Positions 7,893-16,787 of a stretch of 64,000 bases of DNA are shown in pieces (positions within the stretch are counted from its first letter, which is position 1; every line of letters begins with the position of its first letter). The stretch is from NCBI GenBank assembly GCA_024403695.1, contig JAKSRI010000010.1:1-64000 (forward strand), written 5' to 3'. The notes under the pieces were generated by a model. It worked only from the letters and a program-made list of their open reading frames with translations, searched no databases and was not told the origin of the DNA. This DNA is from Saccharofermentans sp. (lineage in GTDB: Bacteria > Bacillota > Clostridia > Saccharofermentanales > Saccharofermentanaceae). Position numbers and translations under genes: made by a program.

Positions 7893-10148
7893 ATGCAGGT
7901 TAATCAGATTCAGCTTCCAAGCTGGCTTAATAACAAGACTGTATTTCAGCAGAAAGTGCCTTTTGTAATTGAAGGTATTGCTGCTCCAAGTGCAACTATC
8001 ACTTTGGATATTTCCAAGGACCCTACTGACGGACGTAAGATTTCCAAGCTCGATACAGAGTACGGTATTATTCTTAGTCTCGAGACTACAACATCTCCTA
8101 AGGGTGAATTTAGATTCCAGATTCCTGCATATACAGCTTCAACTGATGCATACACATTTATTTTCAAGTGTTTCCAGACAACAGTAACTTATTCTGACAT
8201 TCGTTGTGGTGATGTCTGGGTATTTTTGGGTTCAGACTTCTTGTCTATCCCTATGTGCAATGCTAATGCACCTTCAACTCCACTTAAGAGGCAGGTTATG
8301 ACACACCTTCGTTTCATGACTCCTTCACGTAATGGTATTGAGAGTGGTGAAGAAGATATTCCATGGGAGCCTAAGAAGTATTTCAATGATGCTCACTGGA
8401 TTAAGATTAGTGACACTTCAGAGTTAGCGCAGGTTTCTTCCTCTGCCTTCTCTTTCGCATACACTCTTGCTGATCAGGTTAATTATCCTATCGGTGTAAT
8501 TGACTTGTCCACACCTGACTCTACTATTATTAACTGGATTTCTGAGAGATCTCTTCAGAGCCAGGAGGCGCTCTTTGATTACCTCGATGAGTTGGGAATT
8601 AGTCTTGATGAAGTTAGATACAAGTCCCTTGTTAAGCGTGATAAGAATGCACGTGATACTGAGAAGCTTAGAAATGAGATTAAGCAGGACAAAGGTTTCT
8701 TTGACTTTGACCTTTCTAAGGATGCTAAGCTCAGAGAGCTTGAGGATATGGAGACACGTGAAGAGGAGATAAGCCATAACAGTGGTCTTGATTTCCCATC
8801 TTCTAGTTCTTCCGAGATGAATAAGGTTAAGCCTAAGCCTTCTGAGCAGGGTTCTTCTAAGAATCTCGACTTTAATATGTTCGCAGATTTGAGAGAGAAG
8901 ACAGAGCGTAAGGTAGAAGCTACTGGATATATCAAGAAGAGATACAGACCTTCTACTTTGTATAAGGCTAAGCTCGCACCTCTTACTGGTGTGCCAATTA
9001 GAGGTATGTGTTTCTCTCCTAACAGAGATGAGAATTTGTTTGGCAGATATGATTTGCTTCTTATGGGACTTCTTGGAACCCTTTCACAGGTGTTCGAACC
9101 TAAGGAGGTTATGGATGATTCTGTAATGCCATCTTTCCTCATGGTTGCTATGCATCCATCTTGTGTTGATTATGAGTTCCCTTATAAGGTTATCGAGTTT
9201 AACGAGAATATGATTGCTTTCGCCAACAGACTTAATATGCCTAGTGGTATCGTAAGCCTTCATGACTTGCTCCTTCCTGATAAGACCATGACATTTACTC
9301 TTGGTATTAGACTTGCGATGATCGCACTCGGTATTCACATCACTCCTAAGATGCCTAAGTCCTGTCCTATGTGCTCAGGCTGCGAGAAGGCTGGTAATAA
9401 GCTTATCCTGCAGTTTGATAACCTTGGTGACGGCCTTAGACTGGCAGAGGGTGAGACTGAGCTAAAGGGATTCGCGGTGTGCGGTGAGGACAGAGTGTTC
9501 TATCCTGCAAAGGCAAGAATTCTTCACGGAGTACGCGTTATGGTATGGTGTGACGACATTGCAGATCCTGTAAGTGTTACTTATGGTTTCTCACCATTCC
9601 CACACGATGCTACATTTAAGAATCTTTCTGATTTGCCAGTGCTTCCATTCAGATTTGACAGAGATGCTGCTTTTTATGCTCCTGATCTCACTTTTGCTAG
9701 CTGCGATGAGTTGGAGTTTGTTGGTAGACGTAACAGCGACGATGAGTTCGAGAAGCTCAACGTATTTAAGACATTTAAGGGAAATGGTGTAATATCTTCT
9801 GACACTATGAATAAGACAGAAGGACGTGCATCACTTCACATTAGATATGAGACAGAGAATTCACTTTATGGATTCGAGCCAGTGCTTACATATGCTTCAC
9901 TGATGGGTCCGATTGTATTAAGAGGAAGACGTAAGCTTCTTGTTGATGTGTTCAATCCTGATACAGTTCGTAAGAACCTTAAGATTGAAGGATTCGGTGA
10001 GGCTGAGATTCGTCAGCAGCTTAACTGGCAGACACTGGTATTTAACTATAAGCAGAATGAGGATATTGTTCTGGATAGCCTTAAGATTTACATCGAAGAT
10101 ATTTCTCGTAATGGTGAGATCTATATCGATAACATAAGATTTGAATGA
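7893..10148 (+). CDS. Sialate O-acetylesterase-like protein lacking catalytic motifs
   Basis: A 751-residue protein with no signal peptide. Its layout follows sialate O-acetylesterases of the SGNH type: an N-terminal beta domain (VFQQKVPFVIEGIA, about 17-30), GDVWVFLGSDFL where the family has GDVWLCSGQSNM (106-117), a segment like PIGVIDLS (199-206), and RGMCFSPNRDEN where the family has RGV-WYQGESN (370-381). The nucleophile block and the GESN block are thus both replaced. Residues about 220-350 are a charged, probably coiled-coil insertion. A beta-rich C-terminal region (about 590-751) resembles a carbohydrate-binding module. A Cys-rich CPMCSGC motif lies at 491-497. I infer a non-catalytic carbohydrate-binding or sensing role. 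The AraC-type gene follows directly. Confidence 0.6.
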   Translation: MQVNQIQLPSWLNNKTVFQQKVPFVIEGIAAPSATITLDISKDPTDGRKISKLDTEYGIILSLETTTSPKGEFRFQIPAYTASTDAYTFIFKCFQTTVTYSDIRCGDVWVFLGSDFLSIPMCNANAPSTPLKRQVMTHLRFMTPSRNGIESGEEDIPWEPKKYFNDAHWIKISDTSELAQVSSSAFSFAYTLADQVNYPIGVIDLSTPDSTIINWISERSLQSQEALFDYLDELGISLDEVRYKSLVKRDKNARDTEKLRNEIKQDKGFFDFDLSKDAKLRELEDMETREEEISHNSGLDFPSSSSSEMNKVKPKPSEQGSSKNLDFNMFADLREKTERKVEATGYIKKRYRPSTLYKAKLAPLTGVPIRGMCFSPNRDENLFGRYDLLLMGLLGTLSQVFEPKEVMDDSVMPSFLMVAMHPSCVDYEFPYKVIEFNENMIAFANRLNMPSGIVSLHDLLLPDKTMTFTLGIRLAMIALGIHITPKMPKSCPMCSGCEKAGNKLILQFDNLGDGLRLAEGETELKGFAVCGEDRVFYPAKARILHGVRVMVWCDDIADPVSVTYGFSPFPHDATFKNLSDLPVLPFRFDRDAAFYAPDLTFASCDELEFVGRRNSDDEFEKLNVFKTFKGNGVISSDTMNKTEGRASLHIRYETENSLYGFEPVLTYASLMGPIVLRGRRKLLVDVFNPDTVRKNLKIEGFGEAEIRQQLNWQTLVFNYKQNEDIVLDSLKIYIEDISRNGEIYIDNIRFE

Positions 10149-10158
10149 GGTTCGACTA

Positions 10159-11058
10159 ATGTTTGATAAGCTTTTACCTGCAATTGATGACACATTACTT
10201 AACAGCGGTTCCATGCCGGTTGTTTTTGAAGGATTTGAGCATGTTCTGGAGAAGAAGGATTCAGAACCTGTTGTTAAGACACACCAGGATAATGAGTTGT
10301 TTTACCTGAGACATGGTAAGATCGAGTTCATTATTGAAGGTCGTAAGGTTATTGTTGATAAGGGTGCAGCCCTTGTTATCAGACCTAATGTGCCACACTC
10401 ATTAAGAGTAATCACTCCAACAGCTGAGACTATGAGTCTTCACTTTGGATTTGCTATTAATCGTAATGACCGTAGGACATCCCAGCAGTCATTGGACAGC
10501 TTCTTAGAGTTTGCTTCAGGTGATGATTCAGTTGAGAATCAGTCATTTACAGTTCTTTCTGGAACATTTAAGAAGGCTATCGTAAGTATTATGGAGAGAA
10601 TTGTTGAGGAGCGTCAGGAGGATTATCTTTCTAAGGAGTTGATGCTCAGAATTCTTACAGTAGAGTTGATGATTACTCTTGCTCGTGCTCTTAAGAAGGA
10701 GTGGGAGGAGTCCCTCAGAGTTAAGAATGGTAAGACACGTGAGCTTGTTAATATTGCCAAGGAATTTATCGATGCTAATTATGAGCATGGCATTACTGTT
10801 GCAAATGCAGCTTCTTATGTATTCCTTAGCCAGGGATACTTCACAAGAGCTTTCCGTGATGAGTTTAATATGAGTCCTATGTCTTATCTCATGAAGAAGA
10901 GAATATCTAAGGCTTGTGAGCTCCTCGAGAATAACGAGATTAAGGTTTCTGCTGTTGCAAGTCAGGCTGGATTCAGTAGCCCACAGAGATTTAATGTAGC
11001 TTTCCGTAAGCAGACTGGTATGACACCACTGGAATACAGAAAGCAGCACATTTATTAA
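10159..11058 (+). CDS. AraC-family regulator with N-terminal cupin domain
   Basis: A 299-residue regulator with an N-terminal cupin-like sensing domain (about 30-90; H in KTHQDNELFYL and PNVPHSL) and a C-terminal pair of helix-turn-helix motifs (about 200-299; YFTRAFRDEFNMSPMSYL and RFNVAFRKQTGMTPLEYR). AraC proteins of this type typically activate carbohydrate genes. I chose ATG 10159, eight bases after GAGG; the frame is open back to 10141. It begins 10 bases after the esterase-like gene, so both are probably cotranscribed. Confidence 0.85.
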   Translation: MFDKLLPAIDDTLLNSGSMPVVFEGFEHVLEKKDSEPVVKTHQDNELFYLRHGKIEFIIEGRKVIVDKGAALVIRPNVPHSLRVITPTAETMSLHFGFAINRNDRRTSQQSLDSFLEFASGDDSVENQSFTVLSGTFKKAIVSIMERIVEERQEDYLSKELMLRILTVELMITLARALKKEWEESLRVKNGKTRELVNIAKEFIDANYEHGITVANAASYVFLSQGYFTRAFRDEFNMSPMSYLMKKRISKACELLENNEIKVSAVASQAGFSSPQRFNVAFRKQTGMTPLEYRKQHIY

Positions 11059-11077
11059 TGGATAGAGGAGAATAATA

Positions 11078-11701
11078 ATGTACGATTACGATTCTGATTT
11101 TAGAATACCTGAAGAAAGCCGTAAGAATATGGATTTACCAGCTATTGAAGATGCTGTAAGAACAATTCTTAAGGCTATTGGTGAGGATCCTAATAGAGAG
11201 GGACTTCTAGAGACACCACAGCGTGTAGCTAGAATGTACGCTGAGGTTTTCTCAGGTCTTCATAGAGATATAAGTAAAGATATTAAGGTGTTTAACGAAG
11301 AGGGAATGGATGAGATGATTCTTATCGGTGATATTCCATTCTATTCTATGTGTGAGCACCATTTGCTCCCATTTCATGGTAAGGCACATGTTGTGTATAT
11401 CCCTAAGAATGGTAAGATTCTCGGCCTTTCTAAGGTAGCTAGAATCGTTGATACTCTTTCTCGTAAGCCACAGCTTCAGGAGAGACTTACTTCTGAGATT
11501 GCTGATCAGATTAATGAGTGCATTGATGCATCTGCAGTGTGTGTTGTTATCGAAGCAGAGCACCTTTGCATGACTATGAGAGGTATTAAGAAACCTGGGT
11601 CCAGGACAGTTACGTCTGCCATGAGAGGTGGTTGTAGAAGTGACGCTAGAACTCGTAATGAGGCACTCGCTCTTATTAACAGACAGAGGAGTAATTCATG
11701 A
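11078..11701 (+). CDS. folE: GTP cyclohydrolase I
   Basis: A 207-residue FolE that converts GTP to 7,8-dihydroneopterin triphosphate, the first step of folate synthesis. Visible family motifs are [22 protein letters not shown] (zinc and substrate site, Cys and His) and the C-terminal [21 protein letters not shown]. The start has AGAGGAG upstream. The stop overlaps folP by four bases, and the run folE-folP-folBK makes a compact folate operon. Confidence 0.95.
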   Translation: MYDYDSDFRIPEESRKNMDLPAIEDAVRTILKAIGEDPNREGLLETPQRVARMYAEVFSGLHRDISKDIKVFNEEGMDEMILIGDIPFYSMCEHHLLPFHGKAHVVYIPKNGKILGLSKVARIVDTLSRKPQLQERLTSEIADQINECIDASAVCVVIEAEHLCMTMRGIKKPGSRTVTSAMRGGCRSDARTRNEALALINRQRSNS

Positions 11702-12534
11702 GCATAATTACATGCCGTGACAAGATTCTCGATAAAAACAATAAGACCCTAGTAATGGGCATTCTGAACGTTACTCCAGATTCTTTTTCTGATGGTGGCG
11801 TTAATTTTGTTGCACAGGACGCAATTAATAATGCTGTTGCCATGATTGAAGCTGGCGTTGATATTATTGACGTTGGTGGTGAGTCAACTCGTCCTGGATT
11901 TGAGCAGATTTCTGATGAAGAAGAGATTAATAGAATCGTTCCAGTTATTAGTTATCTTTCCGAGAATACTGACGTGGTTATTTCTGTTGATACATATAAG
12001 CCAGCGGTGGCGGAAGCTGCACTTGAGGCTGGTGCTCATATTATTAATGATATTGAAGCTTTACATGCACCTGATATGGCATCTGTTATTGCTAAGTACA
12101 ATGCTGGTGCAGTTCTTATGTATAACGCTAGACTTTACCCTTGTGATGAGGAGAGTAACGTTGCTGATTATGCACGGGAGGTGCTTTCGGGCACCGTTGC
12201 TAAAGCACTGGATGCAGGAATTTCAGGTAGTAGCATTATCCTTGACCCTGGCATCGGCTTTGGTACCACAAGACCTCAGGATGCCCAGCTTATCCGTGAA
12301 CTTGATAAGTTGTCTCTTGACGGGAAGTACCCGGTGCTTCTTGCCCTTTCGCGCAAGCGTCTCGTGGCGGAAGTTATGGGTGGAGATAACACTCCTGTTC
12401 AGCGTGATGAGACATCCCTGGGACTTGGTATCGCTGGCGTTAATAATGGTGCGTGTATGCTTCGTGTGCATAACGTAGACATGACAGTGAAAGCCCTTAA
12501 GGGTTATGACTTTATAACTAGAGGTGAGAATTAA
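11698..12534 (+). CDS. folP: Dihydropteroate synthase
   Basis: A 278-residue TIM-barrel enzyme that joins dihydropterin pyrophosphate to p-aminobenzoate. Signatures [37 protein letters not shown] and SRKR are all present. It overlaps folE at its start and folBK by one base at its end. No p-aminobenzoate synthesis genes are in the window. Confidence 0.95.
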   Translation: MSIITCRDKILDKNNKTLVMGILNVTPDSFSDGGVNFVAQDAINNAVAMIEAGVDIIDVGGESTRPGFEQISDEEEINRIVPVISYLSENTDVVISVDTYKPAVAEAALEAGAHIINDIEALHAPDMASVIAKYNAGAVLMYNARLYPCDEESNVADYAREVLSGTVAKALDAGISGSSIILDPGIGFGTTRPQDAQLIRELDKLSLDGKYPVLLALSRKRLVAEVMGGDNTPVQRDETSLGLGIAGVNNGACMLRVHNVDMTVKALKGYDFITRGEN

Positions 12535-13367
12535 TGGATCACTTAAGAATGGTTGATATGGAATTTTACGGTTACACAGGCTGTCTTCCTGAGGAAAAGG
12601 AGAAGGGGCAGACTTTTGTGGTGACTGTTGATATGGAGTGCATAAGAATTCCTGGTGCCATGACAGATAACCTTAATCACACAGTAAATTATGCTGAACT
12701 ATATGAGAGAATTAAGAGCTTTGTGACTACTTCCAAAGGGGATCTGATAGAGAATCTTGCTTATGAAATAGGTGGAATAGTACTGGATTATTCAGATATT
12801 CCTGACAGGGTATCTGTAACTGTATCTAAGCCACAGGCCCCTGTTACTGGTACATTTAAGACTATGGAGACAACTATTAGTCGCGACAGAAGGCTAGAGG
12901 CTGGATTTGTTCATAATGTGGTTCTTGCTCTTGGTTCAAATATGGGAGATAAGGAGCAGTATCTTAAGGATGCTGTAAGATGTCTTCTTGAGACAGATCA
13001 CATAAAAATGGTTAAGGCTGGTGGATTATATGAGACAGAGCCAGTTGGTTACGATGACCAGCCATATTTTTACAACACAGTTATTGATGTTATGACTGAT
13101 TTGGAACCAGAAGAGCTTTTAAATCTTACTCAGAAAATCGAACTCGACCTTCACAGAGTAAGAACAATTAAGAATGGCCCAAGAACAATTGATATTGATA
13201 TTCTTCTTTATGACGATATCACTATGAATACTGAACATCTTATAATTCCACATCCAAGAATGTATGAGAGGGCTTTTGTGCTTTATCCATTTAAGGATAT
13301 TCGTGAATATGACGGTCCTGTTCCTGATGATAAGAGTGTTCGTTATATAGGGAAGTTTGAAGTTTAA
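12534..13367 (+). CDS. folBK: Bifunctional dihydroneopterin aldolase / HPPK (FolBK)
   Basis: A 277-residue fusion. Residues 1-120 are a dihydroneopterin aldolase domain (FYGYTGCLPEEKEKGQ). Residues 128-277 are hydroxymethyldihydropterin pyrophosphokinase (ALGSNMGD, YETEPVGYDDQPYFYN, GPRTIDIDILLYDD, PHPRMYERAFVL). The two domains catalyse successive folate steps just before FolP. FolB-FolK fusions are known in Firmicutes. Confidence 0.93.
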   Translation: MDHLRMVDMEFYGYTGCLPEEKEKGQTFVVTVDMECIRIPGAMTDNLNHTVNYAELYERIKSFVTTSKGDLIENLAYEIGGIVLDYSDIPDRVSVTVSKPQAPVTGTFKTMETTISRDRRLEAGFVHNVVLALGSNMGDKEQYLKDAVRCLLETDHIKMVKAGGLYETEPVGYDDQPYFYNTVIDVMTDLEPEELLNLTQKIELDLHRVRTIKNGPRTIDIDILLYDDITMNTEHLIIPHPRMYERAFVLYPFKDIREYDGPVPDDKSVRYIGKFEV

Positions 13368-13415
13368 GTTTTTTATAGATATAATTTTATAGTTAATTCT
13401 TTATTTGGAGGCAGT

Positions 13416-13835
13416 ATGGCTGAGAATAACAATAATGCACCTAAGGCACAGAACCCACAGAATCAGCAGGGTGGTCAGAATGGACAGCGTAATAATAGAC
13501 GTAGAAGAAACCGTAATTACAACGGTGAGCGTAAGCCACAGGTGAATAATAATCCAGATTCTCCTAAGAAGAATCTGAATAAGGATAATCGCGACCAGCA
13601 GCCTAAGCAGAATCGCGAGAATCGTGAGAATCGCGAGAATAATAACAATAATAACAATAACAACAAGAATCGTCGTAATCGTGAGCGTCGTTATGACAGA
13701 CCACGTAACAATCAGTTCCAGGGTAAGTTCGAGAAGGCAGAGGAGACACTGGAAGATATTCGTCTCGAGAATGACAGAATCGAGAAGGAAATCTGGATTG
13801 AGATTGCAGAGATTCACACAATTAAACTTGATTGA
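13416..13835 (+). CDS. Asn/Arg-rich intrinsically disordered protein of unknown function
   Basis: A 139-residue protein with a good ribosome-binding site (GGAGG six bases before ATG). Residues 1-108 consist almost only of Asn, Arg, Gln, Lys, Pro and Gly, including a nine-Asn run and a tandem REN-REN-REN stretch. Residues 109-139 form a plausible charged amphipathic helix (KAEETLEDIRLENDRIEKE). No cysteine and no folded domain that I recognise. The composition suggests an RNA-binding or condensate-forming protein, but this is inference from composition only. The stop overlaps or adjoins the tmk start, and it lies in the folate-tmk-holB-ricT run. Confidence 0.7.
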   Translation: MAENNNNAPKAQNPQNQQGGQNGQRNNRRRRNRNYNGERKPQVNNNPDSPKKNLNKDNRDQQPKQNRENRENRENNNNNNNNNKNRRNRERRYDRPRNNQFQGKFEKAEETLEDIRLENDRIEKEIWIEIAEIHTIKLD

Positions 13836-13843
13836 TAACTACT

Positions 13844-14470
13844 ATGACAAAAGGTATTTTTATTACATTTGAAGGAATTGATGGTTGTGGTAAGAGCACA
13901 CAGCTTGCCATGACAAAGGAGTGGCTTATTAATGCTGGGTACGATGTACTCCAGATTAGAGAGCCAGGTGGAACTGTTGTTGGTGAGAAAATCCGTGGAA
14001 TTCTTCTCGATAAGAAGAATGATTCTATGGTATCACTTGCTGAGCTTCTTCTCTATGAGGCAGCACGTGCTCAGATTACTGAGGAAGTAATTAAGCCTGC
14101 TTTGGAACAGGGCAAGGTTGTTATTAGCGACAGATTCTTCGATTCAACTTATGCATATCAGGGTCATGCCAGAGAGTTGGGTGATGACCTCGTTAATTCG
14201 CTTAATCTTATTGCTACAAATAATCTGGAACCAGACGTAACACTTCTTTTGGATATTACTCCTGAAGAGGCACTTAAGAGACGTCAGGGCAGAGGTGAAG
14301 CTGAGGACAGATTAGAGGCTCTCGGAACTTCATTCCAGGCAAAGGTAAGAGAAGGATATTTGCAGCTCGCTTCCTCTGTGGACAGGGTGAAAGTAGTTGA
14401 TGCTTCATGTTCTATTGAAGATATTCAGGCTCAGATTCGTAACTATATTCAGGACTTAATTAAGGTATAA
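13844..14470 (+). CDS. tmk: Thymidylate kinase
   Basis: A 208-residue dTMP kinase that makes dTDP. P-loop FEGIDGCGKSTQ, the DR(F/Y) motif in SDRFFDSTYAYQG, and the lid region RRQGRGEAEDRLE are present. ATG 13844 follows the previous stop by eight bases. No clear ribosome-binding site is seen, so reinitiation after the upstream gene is likely. An in-frame TTG at 13832 is an alternative start. Confidence 0.94.
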   Translation: MTKGIFITFEGIDGCGKSTQLAMTKEWLINAGYDVLQIREPGGTVVGEKIRGILLDKKNDSMVSLAELLLYEAARAQITEEVIKPALEQGKVVISDRFFDSTYAYQGHARELGDDLVNSLNLIATNNLEPDVTLLLDITPEEALKRRQGRGEAEDRLEALGTSFQAKVREGYLQLASSVDRVKVVDASCSIEDIQAQIRNYIQDLIKV

Positions 14471-14471
14471 G

Positions 14472-15497
14472 ATGAGTTTCAAGAGAATAATTGGTCAGTC
14501 TGAACTGAAGAAACGTCTTGGCTCAGTGCTTAGTGGCCATATGCCGCAGTCTTTCCTTATTACAGGTGCCACCGGTATGGGAAAGCATCTCATGGCGGAG
14601 GAATTGGCCAAGGCTTTGATGTGTAGTCATCCGACAGTTAATGGAGCATGTGAGAAGTGTAATAACTGCGTGTACTTTGATGCGGGCACTCATCCTGATA
14701 TCAAGAGAATCGAAGCGACTGAAGGTCGTAAGAATATTCGTATTGCTGATCTTAGAACAGAGGTATCAGGAGATATTGCAGTTAATGCTCAGATTGCTCC
14801 ACGTAAGGTATATATCATTAATGCTGATCAGTTGGGTAATGAATCTCAGAATCTGCTGCTTAAGTCATTAGAGGAGCCACCTAAAGGTGTTGCATTCATT
14901 CTTATGGTGTCTGATAGTTCCAGAATTATTCCTACAATTATGTCTCGTATAACAGAGCTTAAGCTTAAAACTTATTCTGTTGAAGAGATTAAGGATATTC
15001 TTACAGCTAAGTGCCTAATAGCAGGTAAGGAGGAGATTCCAGATGAGAAGGCTTCATTCATCGCATCCTTTTCTTCTGGTATTCCTGGCAGAGCACTTGC
15101 GTTGTCTGAGGATGATAATTTCTCGGAGGAAAGAGATCGAATTCTTGATTTGATTTTGAATATGCCATCCTGTCAGCTTACAGATCTTTTGTATGATGAA
15201 TTCAGTTTCTGGGATAAGAATAAGGACAGAGTAGAGGAAATGCTTTTGCTGTTGTTGTGGACACTTGGAGATCTGACAGCTTTGCTTGCATCCCCTGTTA
15301 AGGGTATTATAAAGAATGTTGATAAGGAAGATAATCTCATTAGATTCCTTTCTGACAATAAATGGATTACATTTACTAATATTTCAAATGCTGCCAACGC
15401 TGTTACTGAGTTCAGCAGAGGTCTTAAGGTTAATGTGAATTTTGAGGCTGGTTGTTGCAGCATGTTGCTGAAATTACATAAGGAGCTTGCTCGATGA
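14472..15497 (+). CDS. holB: DNA polymerase III delta-prime subunit
   Basis: A 341-residue clamp-loader subunit. It has a AAA+ nucleotide-binding region (LITGATGMGKHLMAEELAKAL), a four-cysteine zinc motif (CSHPTVNGACEKCNNC), and SLEEPPKGVAFILMVSD with the SRI(T)E motif typical of delta-prime. It follows tmk by one base and overlaps ricT by four, matching the conserved tmk-holB-ricT order of Firmicutes. The yaaQ/darA gene often found between tmk and holB is absent. Confidence 0.9.
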   Translation: MSFKRIIGQSELKKRLGSVLSGHMPQSFLITGATGMGKHLMAEELAKALMCSHPTVNGACEKCNNCVYFDAGTHPDIKRIEATEGRKNIRIADLRTEVSGDIAVNAQIAPRKVYIINADQLGNESQNLLLKSLEEPPKGVAFILMVSDSSRIIPTIMSRITELKLKTYSVEEIKDILTAKCLIAGKEEIPDEKASFIASFSSGIPGRALALSEDDNFSEERDRILDLILNMPSCQLTDLLYDEFSFWDKNKDRVEEMLLLLLWTLGDLTALLASPVKGIIKNVDKEDNLIRFLSDNKWITFTNISNAANAVTEFSRGLKVNVNFEAGCCSMLLKLHKELAR

Positions 15498-16447
15498 AGA
15501 AAATAGTTAATATTACATTTAGAGATGCCGGTAAGGTTAATAAATATCTCTGTGATGGATTTGACCTTACTATTGGTGATATGGTTATGGCTGAGTCCAT
15601 TATGGGACTCGACCTCGGACATGTAGTAGAGGAGCCATATGAGCTCGCAGATGAGCTGTTACCAGATGATATACTCCCAATTACAAGAATGGCTGATGAG
15701 AAGGAAATCGAGAGATATTCTCTTAAGCAGGAGAAGGAGCAGGAGGCTTATGATAGATGTCTTTCTCTTATCGAGAAGAATCAGTTGGACATGAACCTTA
15801 TTGATGCTCAGTTCTCCTTTGATGGCAAGAAGGTTGTATTCTTCTTTACATCTGATAATCGAGTAGATTTCCGTGAGCTCGTTAAGGATCTGGTAGCTTC
15901 TTTTAGAGCTCGCATCGAACTTCGTCAGATTGGTTCCAGAGATCAGGCCAAGCTTGTTGGTGGTGTTGGTATTTGTGGTAGAGAACTTTGTTGTTGCACA
16001 TTCCTTGAGCATTTCGCACCAGTTACACTTAGAATGGCAAGAGATCAGAACCTTTCTCTTAACCCATCTAAGCTTAATGGTGCATGTGGAAGACTTATGT
16101 GTTGTCTCCAGTTCGAGAAGGATGCTTATGCAGATGCTCACCGCCGTATGCCAAAGACAGGTAAGAAGGTTAGAACACCTGATGGTGTTGGTATTGTAAA
16201 TGACATTAATCTTATTAAGGAGACTGTCCAGGTTAAGTTTACTAAGGATGATGTTTCTGAATTGGTTACTTATGCCTGGTCTGCTATTGCGTCACTTAAC
16301 TCTGAGGTTGGCTGTGATGCATGCAAGTGCCCTAATGATGTAGAAGGCTGCGATTCCTGCCCTATGAAGGCTAATCACAAGCGTGAGAAGGGCGGTCGTG
16401 ATAACAACATTTCTGATAATGTTCACAAATCAGATAATGTTGAGTAA
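15494..16447 (+). CDS. ricT: PSP1-domain protein RicT (YaaT)
   Basis: A 317-residue PSP1 C-terminal domain protein. In Bacillus subtilis the homologue RicT, with RicA and RicF, forms an Fe-S complex that affects RNase Y and developmental decisions. The cysteine-rich core GICGRELCCCTFLEHF and GACGRLMCCLQFE is present and probably binds an iron-sulfur cluster. A second Cys cluster (CDACKCPNDVEGCDSCPM, about 275-293) near the C-terminus is an addition. Starts within the holB stop (ATGA overlap). Confidence 0.88.
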   Translation: MKKIVNITFRDAGKVNKYLCDGFDLTIGDMVMAESIMGLDLGHVVEEPYELADELLPDDILPITRMADEKEIERYSLKQEKEQEAYDRCLSLIEKNQLDMNLIDAQFSFDGKKVVFFFTSDNRVDFRELVKDLVASFRARIELRQIGSRDQAKLVGGVGICGRELCCCTFLEHFAPVTLRMARDQNLSLNPSKLNGACGRLMCCLQFEKDAYADAHRRMPKTGKKVRTPDGVGIVNDINLIKETVQVKFTKDDVSELVTYAWSAIASLNSEVGCDACKCPNDVEGCDSCPMKANHKREKGGRDNNISDNVHKSDNVE

Positions 16448-16456
16448 TATTTTTTC

Positions 16457-16485
16457 TTGAGATTTACATGTTTAATGTGTAATAT
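16457..16485 (+). promoter_or_regulatory. Promoter of the ferredoxin gene
   Basis: TTGAGA (16457-16462) and TAATAT (16480-16485) are separated by 17 bases, about 30 bases before the ATG. Confidence 0.6.
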
Positions 16486-16515
16486 CTAATTACTAAATGA
16501 AGGAGGTAATTACCG

Positions 16516-16686
16516 ATGGCTTATGTAATTTCCGACGCATGTGCTTCTTGCGGTGCTTGTGCAGATAGCTGCCCAGTTTCAGCTATTTCTGAGGGCGATA
16601 CACAGTACAACATCGATGCAGATGCTTGCCTCGATTGCGGTTCCTGCGCAGACACTTGTCCTATGGGAGCAATCTCTGAGGGCTAA
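16516..16686 (+). CDS. 2[4Fe-4S] clostridial-type ferredoxin
   Basis: A 56-residue acidic ferredoxin. Two CxxCxxCxxxCP motifs are present: CASCGACADSCP and CLDCGSCADTCP. It is preceded by GAAGGAGG and followed by a strong terminator, so it is a single-gene unit. It is the likely soluble low-potential electron carrier for the HydABC, NfnAB and IorAB enzymes encoded nearby. Confidence 0.95.
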   Translation: MAYVISDACASCGACADSCPVSAISEGDTQYNIDADACLDCGSCADTCPMGAISEG

Positions 16687-16712
16687 TCATTAGCACTTAA
16701 AATGCAACATTT

Positions 16713-16746
16713 ATGCCTCACATTCTTAGGAATGTGGGGCATTTTT
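16713..16746 (+). terminator. Rho-independent terminator after ferredoxin
   Basis: A roughly 13-base stem (16713-16725 with 16730-16742, one bulge) and a TTAG loop precede a T run. Confidence 0.88.
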
Positions 16747-16787
16747 AATGTATAATGCAGTTACTTATATATAAGGGAGATTAGATT

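Noticed and set aside
10141..10158. Upstream TTG start for the AraC gene
   Set aside because: It lies before the GAGG site that fits ATG 10159 and overlaps the preceding gene without need.
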